Shown: positions 10,367-24,319, counted from the stretch's first letter. The stretch: 64,000 bases of DNA from Pseudomonas sp. 21 (GCF_000955805.1 NZ_JYOA01000011.1:27514-91513), one strand, 5' to 3'. Program-made: numbers and translations. The notes: generated by a model from the letters alone, not told the origin.

Positions 10367-10468
10367 TGTCCCGTATTCGTGACAGTCGTGACCTGACGGT
10401 CGGACAGGCGTTGCATTGGGGTGGCGCGTGGGGGATGCTGTCCTGCGTTTCGGCGAATTGTCTGACAA
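10367..10468. promoter_or_regulatory. Candidate upstream activator sites for the sigma-54 regulator
   Basis: TGTC-N10-GACA at 10367-10384 and the perfect 11-bp palindrome TTGTCTGACAA at 10458-10468 share TGTC/GACA half-sites. They lie about 100-200 bp upstream of the sigma-54 promoter, the usual range for enhancer sites. The second is also close to the regulator's own start and could give autoregulation. Assignment is by position and symmetry only. Confidence 0.45.
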
Positions 10469-10523
10469 ACAGTCGCAGGAATCCGGGGCTGCCTCCCCGT
10501 CCCCCAAGCGGAGAACAACAAGA

Positions 10524-12434
<1,911 letters not shown>

Positions 12435-12836
12435 GCCTTGGCGGTTCGCGAGCAAGCTCGCTCCTACAACAAGCCTGCGCCCCGGCTGCTCTTCGTAGGA
12501 CCGAGGGGGGCGCCTAGCCCTTGCTCGCGAACGGATGCCCGGATCGTTCGGTGGTTGGGCGGTGCTCCGCTCCCTCTCCCTGACCTGGCCCTCTGGGAGA
12601 GGGCTGGGGTGAGGGGACAGAGCGCCTGGCAAGCTGGAGCCGGGCTCTGAAACCGCATGGGTATCGCTTCGCTCCACCCATCCTACGGTCCTTGCCTGTG
12701 ACGGCTTTCGCTGCTCACCGGGAACCGTCTCCCCACCTCGTCGTCTGATGCCCCGGCGGCCGGCCGCGCGGGGGCGCGCTGTGCTACTCTGCCGCCCATT
12801 CGAAGCGCCTGGAAAGGCTTGATTGCAGGAGTCTGC
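12435..12836. repeat. Gene-free gap holding three different short repeats
   Basis: A 402-bp gap between the activator gene and mpl. 12442-12534: degenerate REP pair of the 'ttcgcgagcaagctcgctcctac' type. 12570-12617: a palindrome built on ccctctcc/ggagaggg that ends ggctggggtgagggg, of a kind I recall between genes in many proteobacteria. 12660-12688: part of another family (gggtatcgcttcgctccacccatcctacgg), related to the repeat at 25561. The mpl promoter probably lies in 12690-12830; no clear -35/-10 was found. Confidence 0.7.
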
Positions 12837-14189
12837 ATGCATATCCACATCCTCGGCATCTGCGGCACCTTCATGGGCTCGCTGGCCGTCCTGGCCAAGG
12901 AGCTGGGCCACCGCGTGACCGGTTCCGACGCCAACGTCTACCCGCCCATGAGCACCCAGCTGCAAGCCCAGGGCATCGAGCTGATGCAGGGCTACGACCC
13001 CGCGCACCTGGAGCCGGCCCCGGACCTGGTGGTGGTCGGCAACGCGCTGTCGCGCGGCAACCCCGCCGTGGAATACGTCCTCAACAAGGGCCTGCCCTAT
13101 GTGTCCGGTCCGCAGTGGCTGGCTGACCACGTGCTGCAGGGCCGCTGGGTCCTGGCGGCTGCCGGCACCCACGGCAAGACCACCACCAGCAGCATGCTGG
13201 CCTGGGTGCTGGAGCATGCCGGCATGAGCCCGGGCTTCCTGATCGGCGGTGTGCCGCAGAACTTCGGCGTCTCCGCGCGACTGGGCGGCACGCCGTTCTT
13301 CGTGGTCGAGGCCGACGAGTACGACAGCGCCTTCTTCGACAAGCGCTCCAAGTTCGTCCACTACCACCCGCGCACGGCGATCCTCAACAACCTGGAATTC
13401 GACCACGCGGATATCTTCCCCGACCTGGCCGCCATCGAGCGGCAGTTCCACCACCTGGTGCGGACCATCCCCGGCGAAGGCCTGGTCATCCACCCCACCT
13501 CCGAAACCGCGCTCAAGCGCGTGATCGGCATGGGCTGCTGGACGCCGGTACAGACCACCGGCGAAGGCGGCCAGTGGCAGGCGCGCCTGCTCAGCGAAGA
13601 CGGCTCGCACTTCGAAGTCCTGTTCGACGGCAAACCCCAGGGCACCGTGGACTGGGAACTGACCGGCCAGCACAACGTCGCCAACGCCCTGGCCTGCCTC
13701 GCGGCGGCCCGCCATGTCGGCGTGGTGCCGGAGCTGGGCTGCGCCGCGCTGTCGGCCTTCAAGAGCGTCAAGCGACGCATGGAGAAGGTTGCCGAGGTCA
13801 AGGGCATCACCATCTATGACGACTTCGCCCACCACCCGACCGCCATCGCCACCACCCTCGACGGCCTGCGCAAGCGCGTCGGTGATGCGAAGGTGATCGC
13901 CGTGGTCGAGCCACGCTCCAACTCCATGAAGCTCGGCGCCCACCGCGACGGCCTGCCGGAGTCCGTGGTGCAGGCCGACAACGTGTTCTGGTACGCCCCG
14001 CCGAACCTCGGCTGGGACCTGGCCGCCACCGTCGCCGGCTCCACCGTGCCCACGCAAGTGTGCGACTCGCTGGAAGCCATCATCGAGGGCGTGAAGGCCA
14101 TCGCCACGCCGGGCACCCAGGTGGTGGTCATGAGCAACGGCGGCTTCGGCGGCCTGCACGGCAAGCTGGCCCAGGCACTGGAGGGCTGA
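12837..14189 (+). CDS. mpl: UDP-MurNAc:L-Ala-gamma-D-Glu-meso-DAP ligase (murein tripeptide ligase)
   Basis: 450 residues, [31 protein letters not shown], start with a GCAGGAG site. It is a Mur-ligase family protein with the ATP-binding loop [16 protein letters not shown] and the [19 protein letters not shown] block typical of Mpl. Mpl attaches recycled tripeptide to UDP-MurNAc in the cytosol, saving peptidoglycan peptides. The next gene, ubiX, begins 2 bp after its stop, so the two are one transcript. Full length and intact. Confidence 0.96.
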   Translation: MHIHILGICGTFMGSLAVLAKELGHRVTGSDANVYPPMSTQLQAQGIELMQGYDPAHLEPAPDLVVVGNALSRGNPAVEYVLNKGLPYVSGPQWLADHVLQGRWVLAAAGTHGKTTTSSMLAWVLEHAGMSPGFLIGGVPQNFGVSARLGGTPFFVVEADEYDSAFFDKRSKFVHYHPRTAILNNLEFDHADIFPDLAAIERQFHHLVRTIPGEGLVIHPTSETALKRVIGMGCWTPVQTTGEGGQWQARLLSEDGSHFEVLFDGKPQGTVDWELTGQHNVANALACLAAARHVGVVPELGCAALSAFKSVKRRMEKVAEVKGITIYDDFAHHPTAIATTLDGLRKRVGDAKVIAVVEPRSNSMKLGAHRDGLPESVVQADNVFWYAPPNLGWDLAATVAGSTVPTQVCDSLEAIIEGVKAIATPGTQVVVMSNGGFGGLHGKLAQALEG

Positions 14190-14191
14190 GC

Positions 14192-14821
14192 ATGGCCGGA
14201 GCCGAACGCGTCACCCTCGCCATGACCGGTGCCTCGGGCGCCCAGTACGGCCTGCGCCTGCTCGACTGCCTGGTGCAGGAAGACCGCGAGGTGCACTTCC
14301 TCATCTCCAAGGCCGCGCAACTGGTGGTGGCCACCGAGACCGACGTGACCCTGCCGAGCAAGCCGCAGGCGATGCAGGCTTTCTTGAGCGAATACACCGG
14401 CGCCGCGCCGGGGCAGATCCGCGTGTACGGCAAGGAAGACTGGATGGCCCCGGTGGCCTCCGGCTCCGGCGCACCGAGTGCGATGGTGGTGGTGCCCTGC
14501 TCGACGGGGACGCTCTCGGCCATCGCCACCGGCGCCTGCAACAACCTGATCGAACGCGCCGCCGATGTGGCGCTGAAGGAGCGCCGCCAGCTGATCCTGG
14601 TGCCGCGCGAGGCGCCGTTCTCCAGCATCCACCTGGAGAACATGCTCAAGCTGTCCAATATGGGCGCAGTGATCCTGCCGGCTGCTCCGGGCTTCTATCA
14701 CCAGCCGCAGACGGTGGACGACCTGATCGACTTCGTCGTCGCGCGCATCCTCAATCAGCTGGGCATTCCCCAGGACATGCTGCCGCGCTGGGGCGAACAC
14801 CATCTTGTCAGTGACGAATAA
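14192..14821 (+). CDS. ubiX: Flavin prenyltransferase UbiX
   Basis: 209 residues, [28 protein letters not shown]. UbiX prenylates FMN to give the cofactor of UbiD decarboxylases in ubiquinone synthesis. Visible family motifs are [41 protein letters not shown] and the [31 protein letters not shown] block. It sits 2 bp after mpl, as in P. aeruginosa. Its 3' end overlaps the start of a small lipoprotein gene. Confidence 0.96.
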   Translation: MAGAERVTLAMTGASGAQYGLRLLDCLVQEDREVHFLISKAAQLVVATETDVTLPSKPQAMQAFLSEYTGAAPGQIRVYGKEDWMAPVASGSGAPSAMVVVPCSTGTLSAIATGACNNLIERAADVALKERRQLILVPREAPFSSIHLENMLKLSNMGAVILPAAPGFYHQPQTVDDLIDFVVARILNQLGIPQDMLPRWGEHHLVSDE

Positions 14822-15098
14822 GCTCCTCGCCGCCCTGCTGCTGTTGCAACTGGGCGGCTGCGCCACCGTGAAGACCCTCAACGACAGCCGCCCCGGCGAT
14901 CCGCTGATCTACGCCGGCACCCGGCTGGACTGGTATTCGCTCAATGGCGGCTGTTGCCCGAAGGATCACTTTGGCACCGACGCGCCGGCCTATCCCGGCC
15001 TCGACCTGCCGGGCAGTGCGCTACTGGATACCTTGCTGCTGCCGCTGTCGATCGCCGCGGAACTGGGGGTTGGCCTGCAGGTGTGGGGCGGGAACTAG
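14811..15098 (+). CDS. Small YceK-like outer-membrane lipoprotein
   Basis: 95 residues from the GTG at 14811 (97 from a TTG at 14805; neither has a strong ribosome site, and both overlap ubiX by 11-17 bp). A lipobox LQLGGC-A gives a mature protein of about 80 residues starting [29 protein letters not shown]. The YAGTR-D and [23 protein letters not shown] layout resembles YceK/YidQ (DUF1375) lipoproteins. Aspartate is not at +2, so outer membrane sorting is likely. Function unknown; probably translated by coupling to ubiX. Confidence 0.8.
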   Translation: MTNKLLAALLLLQLGGCATVKTLNDSRPGDPLIYAGTRLDWYSLNGGCCPKDHFGTDAPAYPGLDLPGSALLDTLLLPLSIAAELGVGLQVWGGN

Positions 15099-15146
15099 CC
15101 CCGCTCCGACGCTGGCGCCCGTGTACCCGGCCGGCAGGGGTTACCT

Positions 15147-15277
15147 GTAGGAGCGGGCCACGCCCGCGATCACGGACAAAGTCCGCGCCCACATGCGCGC
15201 ACGATGCGGACCGGCTGGATGGCAACTCCCCTGCAATGGCGCCTGCCGGCGCCTTCGCGGGCATGGCCCGCTCCTAC
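15147..15277. repeat. Inverted REP pair
   Basis: Arms gtaggagcgggccacgcccgcgatc (15147-15171) and its near-complement ending at 15277 bracket about 80 bp. It separates the lipoprotein gene from the convergent Rossmann-fold gene. Confidence 0.8.
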
Positions 15278-15315
15278 AGGGTGCGCTGTCTCGCGAAGGC
15301 CGGGGAGGATGGTGG

Positions 15316-15957
15316 TTACTTGCCGAGCTTGCGCAATTCGTCCGATTCGACGACGCGGGTGCCCTTGCCGGTTTCCAGCGCCAGGCGCCAGAGCGCGCGG
15401 GCCAGGGCGATGGCTTCGATGCCGTGCAGCTTGCCCGGCAGGATGCGCGAGAAGGGCGCGGCGAGCAGTTCGGCGAGGCGGATTTCCTCGCGCTGCCCCA
15501 GCAGCAGTGACGGCCGCGCGATGGTCAGTTGCTGCCAGCCTTGCTGGCGCAGGGCATCTTCCAGTTCGCCCTTGACCCGGCTGTAGAAGATCGACGACTT
15601 GCTGTCCGCACCCAGCGCGCTGACCACGATGTAGTGCCGCGCGCCGAGGGCCAGGCCGCGCTCGCCCAGGGCCAGCGGCAGGTCGTAGTCGACACTGCGG
15701 AAAGCTTCCTCGGAGCCGGCCTCCTTGAGCGTGGTGCCCAGGCAGCAGAACACCGTGTCCACCGGCTGGACCAGGTGCGGGATGAGCTCGGCCAGCGGGC
15801 CGATGGGATTGTCCAGGCGTGGATGCTCCGCCAGCTTCCTTCGGGCCGGGGCGATGACGCGCTTGACCGTGGGTTCGTTGAGCATGCGGTCGAGCAGGTG
15901 CTCACCGGTCAGGCCGGTGGCGCCAGCTAGCAGGATATTCGTCGGTTTCGAGTACAT
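15316..15957 (-). CDS. NAD(P)-binding Rossmann-fold protein (atypical SDR, NmrA/HTATIP2-like)
   Basis: 213 residues. The dinucleotide-binding motif GATGLTG is at residues 12-18, followed by [67 protein letters not shown], a pattern of the atypical short-chain dehydrogenases related to oxidoreductase HTATIP2. The YxxxK-like pair (FYSRVKGE) is kept. Cytosolic, substrate unknown. It lies 30 bp downstream of the MORN-repeat lipoprotein gene on the same strand and may share its transcript. Confidence 0.78.
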   Translation of the reverse strand: MYSKPTNILLAGATGLTGEHLLDRMLNEPTVKRVIAPARRKLAEHPRLDNPIGPLAELIPHLVQPVDTVFCCLGTTLKEAGSEEAFRSVDYDLPLALGERGLALGARHYIVVSALGADSKSSIFYSRVKGELEDALRQQGWQQLTIARPSLLLGQREEIRLAELLAAPFSRILPGKLHGIEAIALARALWRLALETGKGTRVVESDELRKLGK

Positions 15958-15987
15958 CTGTGTTTCCCCTCTGACACACTTTCCAGC

Positions 15988-17718
15988 TTAGTTGTCGCCT
16001 TGTCCTTTTGCCTGCGCATCGTTGCTGCCGAGCGCCAGGGCTCCGTGCGACTGCTGTGCACGCAGGGCCTGCCAGCGAGTAATGACCGCTTCCGGTGCCC
16101 AGAGTTGCGGCTCCGATGGCTCGAACTCTTCCTCCTTCTCGCGCTGGGCCACGGTGGCGCTGGCCAGCTTGAACGCCTGCCGGAGGTCGTCGGTCTGCTG
16201 GAAGGCCTTGGCAAAGAGCGCATCGCCGAAGTAAGTGAAGTCCGCCTCCTCGGAGCAGCCGAAGGACACCCGGTCGCTGCGCGCGGCGGTCATGATCAGG
16301 GTCTTGTCGTCCTTGAGCGCGGGGATGAAACCGCCGCTGTAGCAGGCGGAGATCACCAGTACCTTGTAGCGGTCCTTGAGCGGGGCGAGCAGCGTGGCCA
16401 GCTCGCTGGCCGGCAGGTCGTCGAGCTTCAGGCCCGGCATGTCGAGCACCAGCTGATGGTCATGGGAGCCGTGGCTGGTCAGGTAGATGAACACCAGGTC
16501 CTCCGGGCCGCTGCGCTCGGCAATGGTGCGCAGGGTGCGGGCGAGGGTTTCGCGGGTGGCCATGGGGCGGTCGGCCAGGTGATCGCGGTGGTTCACCAGG
16601 CGTACCACGCCGCGCGCACCGAAGCGATTACCGAGCAGGTTGGCGACGTAGTCGGCCTCACGCAGGAACACGCTCTGCTTGCCGTCGCCGCCCAGGCTGA
16701 CGCCGTAGAGCTCGATCGCAGGCGTGGACGCGGGGACGGCCGCCAGCGCCTTGTCCAGCAGCGCGCCTTGCTCCAGCAGGCCCACTTCCAGAGGGTTGGG
16801 CAGCCGCTTGCCAGCGGCGTCCTGGCGTAGCTGGCCGGCATTCCAGGTGCCTTTCTGCACACTGCCGTCGCGGCGGGTGAGGGTGCCTTCTCCGGAGTAT
16901 TCGCCACGGGCAAAGCCGCCGGTGTAGACCTGGCCATCGGCGCGGGTCAGCGTGCCCTGGCCGTCGAAGCGCCAGAAGCGGAAGTCGCCCCGGTAGCGGC
17001 TGCCGTCGGCACCGATGAACTCGCCCGGCCCGCTCAGCGCGCCGGCCTTGAAGCGGCCGAACCAGACATCGCCGTCGGCGTTCTGGAAGCGTCCGGTTCC
17101 GTCGAACTGGTCGTTGCGGAACTCGCCGCTGTACTGGTCGCCCGCGTCGTCGCGGAAGATGCCCTTGCCTTCGAGCACGCCGTTCTTGAACGGGCCGCTG
17201 TACTGGTTGCCCAGGCTGTCGCGGCGAGCCCCTTCGCCGTTGGCTTCGCCCCTGGCGAAGGCACCCTGATGGCGGGTGCCATCGGGCTGCTCGAGGCTGC
17301 CCAGGCCTTCGTAACGCCCCTTGCGGAAGCCGCCGCTGTAGGTGGTGCCGCCCTGGGAAATCCGCCCTTCGCCGTCGAATTCGCCGCGCTTGAACTGGCC
17401 TTCGTAGAAGCTGCCGTCGGCATATTGCAGGCGGCCGCGACCGTCGAACAGGCCGTCGCGGAACTCACCTTCGTAGCTCGTGCCGTTGCCGTCGTTCCAC
17501 TTGCCCTGGCCGCTCTGCAGGCCCTTGTCGAAGCCGCCCTCGTACCAGGCGCCATTGCTGTAGTCCAGCCGACCCGGCCCTTGCAGCTGGCCGTTCACCA
17601 GCTCGCCACGGTAGCGCGCGCCGTCGGGCAGGCGGGCGTCCGGGGGCGTCAGCGGTTCGCCTTCGCCGCAGGCGGTCAGGAGCAGGGCGAGGCTCAAGGG
17701 CAGGAGTTGGCGTGGCAT
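15988..17718 (-). CDS. MORN-repeat lipoprotein with C13 (legumain-like) peptidase domain
   Basis: 576 residues. A lipobox LLTAC places Cys17 as the lipidated residue. About eleven tandem MORN repeats of 22-23 residues (YxGxFxxGxxxGxGxxxxxDG) fill residues ~36-290. The C-terminal ~270 residues carry a clan CD cysteine peptidase core: His in YLTSHGSHDHQ (~residue 416) and Cys in VISACYSGGF (~459), with AARSDRVSFGCSEEADFTYFGDALF after it. This is the pattern of peptidase family C13 (legumain/GPI8-like) in bacteria. Both catalytic residues are present, so it may be active. I believe P. aeruginosa has a counterpart at the same place. Substrate and role are unknown. It may be co-transcribed with the downstream Rossmann-fold gene. 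Confidence 0.85.
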   Translation of the reverse strand: MPRQLLPLSLALLLTACGEGEPLTPPDARLPDGARYRGELVNGQLQGPGRLDYSNGAWYEGGFDKGLQSGQGKWNDGNGTSYEGEFRDGLFDGRGRLQYADGSFYEGQFKRGEFDGEGRISQGGTTYSGGFRKGRYEGLGSLEQPDGTRHQGAFARGEANGEGARRDSLGNQYSGPFKNGVLEGKGIFRDDAGDQYSGEFRNDQFDGTGRFQNADGDVWFGRFKAGALSGPGEFIGADGSRYRGDFRFWRFDGQGTLTRADGQVYTGGFARGEYSGEGTLTRRDGSVQKGTWNAGQLRQDAAGKRLPNPLEVGLLEQGALLDKALAAVPASTPAIELYGVSLGGDGKQSVFLREADYVANLLGNRFGARGVVRLVNHRDHLADRPMATRETLARTLRTIAERSGPEDLVFIYLTSHGSHDHQLVLDMPGLKLDDLPASELATLLAPLKDRYKVLVISACYSGGFIPALKDDKTLIMTAARSDRVSFGCSEEADFTYFGDALFAKAFQQTDDLRQAFKLASATVAQREKEEEFEPSEPQLWAPEAVITRWQALRAQQSHGALALGSNDAQAKGQGDN

Positions 17719-17762
17719 CGGGACTCTCGAATCGACGGTGGGGCGTAGATTGAGTGTGACGT

Positions 17763-17790
17763 AAAAAAGCCCGCGGACGCGGGCTTTTTT
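17763..17790. terminator. Bidirectional Rho-independent terminator
   Basis: A near-perfect hairpin: A6 tract, GCCCGCG stem, GA loop, CGCGGGC, T6 tract. It reads as a terminator on either strand. On the minus strand it ends the MaoC-type gene transcript. Confidence 0.88.
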
Positions 17791-17811
17791 CTCAGCGTTG
17801 TGCCCGATCCG

Positions 17812-18267
17812 TCAGACGAAGCACAGGCTCAGCGATTCGGCGATGTAGGCTGGCTTGGGCAGCCCTTCGATCTCCAGGGTGCAGCGCGCCTTGATCAGCC
17901 ACTGGCCGGGATTCTTCTCGGTGATGTCGGTGATGGTCACCTGCAGGCGCACGCGCGAATCCACCGGTACCGGCTGGATGAAACGCACGCTGTCCAGGCC
18001 GTAGTTGACCACCATCTTGGGGTTCTCCGGCAGGACCAGCAGGCCCTCGCAGAGCTTGGGGATCAGCGACAGCGACAGGAAACCGTGGGCGATGGTGCCG
18101 CCGAAGGGCGTCTTCTTCGCCTTCTCCGGGTCGACGTGGATGAACTGGTGGTCCTCGGTGCACTCGGCGAACTGGTTGATGCGCTGTTGATCGACGGTGA
18201 TCCACTGCGAATGGCCCAGGTCCTTGCCGATGTAGTCCTTCAGTGCGCTTACGGGTACGAATGCCAT
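17812..18267 (-). CDS. MaoC-like (R)-specific enoyl-CoA hydratase
   Basis: 151 residues of single hot-dog fold. The hydratase-2 signature is seen as ECTEDHQFIHVDPEKAKKTPFGGTIAHGFLSLSL, with the catalytic Asp/His pair in EDHQFIH. Members hydrate trans-2-enoyl-CoA to (R)-3-hydroxyacyl-CoA, linking beta-oxidation to polyhydroxyalkanoate or other lipid pathways. It is a single-gene unit: terminator immediately downstream, divergent lrgA upstream. The exact acyl-CoA substrate is unknown. Confidence 0.85.
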   Translation of the reverse strand: MAFVPVSALKDYIGKDLGHSQWITVDQQRINQFAECTEDHQFIHVDPEKAKKTPFGGTIAHGFLSLSLIPKLCEGLLVLPENPKMVVNYGLDSVRFIQPVPVDSRVRLQVTITDITEKNPGQWLIKARCTLEIEGLPKPAYIAESLSLCFV

Positions 18268-18446
18268 GTTTCCTCCGGGGATATCGTTGTTCTTCTAGTG
18301 CGGCCTGCGTAAGAGTCCGACAACAGATCAGCATGGGGTCCGCGGCCGGTCAAGCCGCAGCGGCATTCATGCTTTGGGCGAATGCCGAGCCATAGCGGGC
18401 GCCGGGCGGGCATAATGGCGGCTCCTTGCGCTGGAGATGTTCCCTG

Positions 18447-18809
18447 ATGTTGCTACGCGGCCTGACCTGGCTGGTGCTGTTCCAACTGCTCGGCACGGGC
18501 CTGAATGCTCTCATCCTGCACATGATCCCCGGCCCGATCATTGGGCTGGTGCTGCTGTTCGCCTTCCTGGTGTGGAACGGCGAGGTGAGCAAGCCGGTGA
18601 ACGAGGCGGCCGCTTCGCTGCTGCGCTACCTGCCGTTGTTGCTGGTGCCGGCGGCGGTGGGGGTGATGGCCTATGCGAAGCAGATCGCCGCGGACTTCTG
18701 GGCGATCGCCGGGGCGCTGGCGCTGTCGCTGCTGGTGTCCTTCGTGTTCGCCGGCTGGCTGATGCAGAAGCTCATCGACCGCCAGCGCAAGCAGAAGGAG
18801 GGCGCGTGA
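18447..18809 (+). CDS. lrgA: CidA/LrgA-family holin-like membrane protein
   Basis: 120 residues, four hydrophobic segments. Start ATG 18447 with CTGGAG 10-15 nt upstream; an in-frame TTG at 18426 was not used. The block MIPGPIIGLVLLFAFL is the CidA/LrgA signature. These proteins modulate murein hydrolase activity or small-metabolite export (pyruvate in some bacteria). It overlaps the next gene by one base (TGATG), a standard lrgA-lrgB arrangement. Confidence 0.88.
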   Translation: MLLRGLTWLVLFQLLGTGLNALILHMIPGPIIGLVLLFAFLVWNGEVSKPVNEAAASLLRYLPLLLVPAAVGVMAYAKQIAADFWAIAGALALSLLVSFVFAGWLMQKLIDRQRKQKEGA

Positions 18810-19522
18810 TGTTCGACTGGCAAGGCGCGCTCGACTCCGTCATCCACCATCCCCTGTTCTGCGTCGGCGTGACCCTCGGCGCCTACCAGCTGGCGCTGGC
18901 CGCCTACGAGCGCACGCGCTGGGTGTTCCTGCAGCCGGTGCTGGTGTCGATGCTGATCGTCATCGCGGTGCTGCTGGCCTGCGGCATCGACTACGCGGAA
19001 TACAGCAACAGCGCCAAGGTGCTGACCATCCTCCTCGGCCCCGCGACCGTCGCGCTGGCGGTGCCGCTGTTCCTCAACCTGAAACGCATCCGCCAGCTGT
19101 TCTGGCCGACGCTGATCACCCTGCTGGTTGGTGGGCTGTTCGCCACCGCGCTGGGTATCGGCCTGGGCTGGCTGTTCGGCGTCGACCACGAATTGCTGAT
19201 GAGCCTGGCGCCCAAGTCGGTGACCTCGCCCATCGCCATGCTGGTGGCCAGCCAGATCGGCGGCGTGGCGGCGCTGGCGGCGGTGTTCGTGCTGATCACC
19301 GGCGTGCTCGGCGCCATCCTCGGCCCGGAACTGCTGCGCCGCTTCGGCATCCACCATCCGGCTGCGCAAGGCATGGCGCTGGGCATGACCGCCCACGCCG
19401 TAGGCACCTCCCGCGCCCTGCAGGAGGGCGAGGAATGCGGTGCCTTCGCCGCCCTGGCGATGAGCCTGATGGGCGTGGCCACCGCTGTGCTGCTACCGTT
19501 GGCGGTAGCACTGATCGCCTGA
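18809..19522 (+). CDS. lrgB: CidB/LrgB-family membrane protein
   Basis: 237 residues, start ATG 18809-18811 overlapping the lrgA stop. Multi-spanning, with the LrgB motifs LLGPATVALAVPLF, LAPKSVTSPIAM and GMALGMTAHAVGTSRALQEGE. It works with LrgA as a two-component membrane system. The LON-domain gene starts 18 bp after its stop with a good ribosome site, so all three are probably one transcript. Confidence 0.9.
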   Translation: MFDWQGALDSVIHHPLFCVGVTLGAYQLALAAYERTRWVFLQPVLVSMLIVIAVLLACGIDYAEYSNSAKVLTILLGPATVALAVPLFLNLKRIRQLFWPTLITLLVGGLFATALGIGLGWLFGVDHELLMSLAPKSVTSPIAMLVASQIGGVAALAAVFVLITGVLGAILGPELLRRFGIHHPAAQGMALGMTAHAVGTSRALQEGEECGAFAALAMSLMGVATAVLLPLAVALIA

Positions 19523-19540
19523 TTGCCCAATGGAGTACCC

Positions 19541-20131
19541 ATGAGTTTCCCGCTCTTCCCCCTCAATACCGTGCTGTTCCCCGGCTGCCGCCTCGACCTG
19601 CAGATATTCGAGGCGCGCTACCTGGACATGATCGGCCGCTGCATGAAGAAGAACGGCGGGTTCGGCGTGGTGGCCATCGTCGAGGGCGAGGAAGTCGGCG
19701 ATGCGCCGGAGCGCTACAGCCTGGTTGGCTGCGAAGCACACATCAAGGACTGGAAGCAGCAGTCCAACGGCCTGCTGGGCATCCGGGTCGAGGGCGGGCG
19801 GCGCTTTCGTGTGCTTTCCGCCAATGTGCAGACGGACCAGCTGACGGTGGCTGAAGTGGCGTGGCTGGACGAGCAGCCGGACCGGCCGCTGACCAAGGAA
19901 CACGACGACCTCGCCGCACTGCTCGAAGCGCTGTCCATGCACCCCATGGTCTCGGCGCTGGAGATGGGGGGCGAGGTCAACGGCCAGCAGGAACTGGCCT
20001 GCCAGCTCGCCTACCTGCTGCCCTTCGAGCGCGACCAGAAGCAGGTGCTGCTGGAAATGGGCGATCCGACGGTGCGTCTGGCGCGCATCCAGGTGCTGCT
20101 GGAGCAGTTGCAGGGCGATTTCGTCGCCTGA
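19541..20131 (+). CDS. LON peptidase N-terminal (substrate-binding) domain protein
   Basis: 196 residues, MSFPLFPLNTVLFPGCRLDLQIFEARYLDMIGRCM: the N domain of Lon without ATPase or protease parts. The start at 19541 has a TGGAG site; an upstream in-frame codon at 19523 was not used because it touches the lrgB stop. Free-standing LON-N proteins are widespread in proteobacteria, probably recognise unfolded peptides, and have no settled role. Confidence 0.88.
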   Translation: MSFPLFPLNTVLFPGCRLDLQIFEARYLDMIGRCMKKNGGFGVVAIVEGEEVGDAPERYSLVGCEAHIKDWKQQSNGLLGIRVEGGRRFRVLSANVQTDQLTVAEVAWLDEQPDRPLTKEHDDLAALLEALSMHPMVSALEMGGEVNGQQELACQLAYLLPFERDQKQVLLEMGDPTVRLARIQVLLEQLQGDFVA

Positions 20132-20164
20132 CACGCCGGCTCACTCTTCACGCTTGCCTACCCT

Positions 20165-20294
20165 GTAGGAGCGGGCCATGCCCGCGAATGCGCCGGTAGG
20201 CGCCGCTGCATGGGATTCCCGTTCAACCTGTCGGCACGGTGCGTTCATGGCAACGCGGACCTTGTCCGCGATCGCGGGCGCGGCCCGCTCCTAC
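20165..20294. repeat. Inverted REP pair
   Basis: Arms gtaggagcgggccatgcccgcgaa and gatcgcgggcgcggcccgctcctac enclose ~80 bp between convergent genes. Confidence 0.8.
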
Positions 20295-20340
20295 AAGGGA
20301 ACGCTGTGCGGATGAATCCGCTCCTGCGTGACCTGAAACG

Positions 20341-20366
20341 ACAAGGCCCGCTGATGCGGGCCTTGT
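20341..20366. terminator. Terminator-like hairpin after prpF
   Basis: Perfect 11-bp stem ACAAGGCCCGC/GCGGGCCTTGT with loop TGAT, 23 bp beyond the prpF stop. T tracts are weak on both strands, so efficiency is uncertain. Confidence 0.65.
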
Positions 20367-20388
20367 ACTTTACGGGTAGGGCGAGCGC

Positions 20389-21576
20389 TCAGAACGAATC
20401 GCCCGGCACTCGTACCCAACCTTCCATGAGGATGCGCGAGCTGCGGCTCATGATGGCCTTGGTCACGGTCCACTCGCCGTTCACCTGCCTGGCCTCGGCG
20501 CCCACGCGCAGGGTGCCGGAAGGGTGGCCGAAGCGCACGGCGCTGCGCTCGCCACCGCCGGCGGCGAGGTTCACCAGGGTGCCGGGGATGGCGGCGGCGG
20601 TGCCGATGGCCACGGCCGCGGTGCCCATCATGGCGTGGTGCAGCTTGCCCATGGACAACGCGCGTACCAGCAGGTCGATGTCGCCGGCCTGGACTTCCTT
20701 GCCGCTGGAGGTGACGTAGTTCTTCGCCGGCGCGACGAAGGCGATCTTCGGCGTGTGCTGGCGGGTCGCGGCTTCTTCAGGGGTCTTGATCAGGCCCATG
20801 CGCAGGGCGCCGGCGATGCGGAACTTCTCGAAGCGCGCCAGTTGCTCGGGGTCGCCATTGATCGCTTCGCGCAGCTCGGCGCCGGTGTAGCCGATGTCCT
20901 GGGCGTTGACGAAGATGGTGGGGATGCCGGCGGTGATCATGGTCGCCTTGAAGGTGCCGATGCCGGGCACTTCCAGGTCGTCCACCAGGTTGCCGGTGGG
21001 GAACATCGAGCCGCCGTCCTCGCCATCGTCGGACGGGTCGAGGAACTCCAGCACGATCTCGGCGGCGGGGAAGGTCACGCCGTCCAGTTCGAAGTCACCG
21101 GTTTCCTGGACCTGGCCGTTGCTGATCGGCACGTGGGCGATGATGGTCTTCTGGATATTCGCCTGCCAGATACGCACTACGCAGGTGCCGTTGTCCGGGA
21201 TGCGCGAGGGATCGACCAGGCCGGCGTGAATGGCGAAGGAGCCGGCGGCGGTGGAGAGGTTGCCGCAGTTGCCGCTCCAGTCGACGAAGGCCTTGTCGAT
21301 GGAAATCTGCCCGTAGAGGTAGTCGACGTCGTGATCGGGCTGGGTGCTTTTCGACAGGATCACGCACTTGCTGGTGCTGGAGGTCGCGCCGCCCATGCCG
21401 TCGATGTGCGCGCTGTACGGGTCGGGGCTGCCGATCACGCGCATGAACAGCTGGTCACGGGCTTCACCGGGCACCTGGCAACGCTCGGGCAGGTCCTGCA
21501 GGCGGAAGAACACGCCCTTGCTGGTGCCGCCGCGGATGTAGGTGGCGGGGATCTTCACTTGGGGTACGTGGGGCAT
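20389..21576 (-). CDS. prpF: 2-methylaconitate cis-trans isomerase PrpF
   Basis: 395 residues, MPHVPQVKIPATYIRGGTSKGVFFRLQDLP. The RGGTSKG motif, the GGATSSTSKCVIL block and the WSGNCGNLSTAAGSFAIHAGL segment carrying the catalytic cysteine/lysine environment of this DAP epimerase-like fold are present. It isomerises the trans-2-methylaconitate formed by AcnD to the cis isomer used by aconitase B. It is the last gene of the operon, separated from acnD by a 131-bp spacer with a REP pair. prpD does not follow. Confidence 0.94.
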   Translation of the reverse strand: MPHVPQVKIPATYIRGGTSKGVFFRLQDLPERCQVPGEARDQLFMRVIGSPDPYSAHIDGMGGATSSTSKCVILSKSTQPDHDVDYLYGQISIDKAFVDWSGNCGNLSTAAGSFAIHAGLVDPSRIPDNGTCVVRIWQANIQKTIIAHVPISNGQVQETGDFELDGVTFPAAEIVLEFLDPSDDGEDGGSMFPTGNLVDDLEVPGIGTFKATMITAGIPTIFVNAQDIGYTGAELREAINGDPEQLARFEKFRIAGALRMGLIKTPEEAATRQHTPKIAFVAPAKNYVTSSGKEVQAGDIDLLVRALSMGKLHHAMMGTAAVAIGTAAAIPGTLVNLAAGGGERSAVRFGHPSGTLRVGAEARQVNGEWTVTKAIMSRSSRILMEGWVRVPGDSF

Positions 21577-21600
21577 GGGGTACGTCCTGACAGATCAGTT

Positions 21601-21666
21601 GTAGGAGCGGGCCATGCCCGCGAAATCCCCGCGCGGAGGAAGGTCGCGGGCATGGCCCGCTCCTAC
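21601..21666. repeat. Inverted REP pair inside the prp operon
   Basis: Compact REP pair (gtaggagcgggccatgcccgcgaa, then tcgcgggcatggcccgctcctac) between acnD and prpF. In the transcript it would form a strong stem-loop and could set the prpF mRNA level. Confidence 0.82.
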
Positions 21667-21707
21667 AGGGTTCGATCCGGCACGCCGCGGGGCGTGCCGG
21701 AGTTACA

Positions 21708-24317
<2,610 letters not shown>

Positions 24318-24319
24318 GG

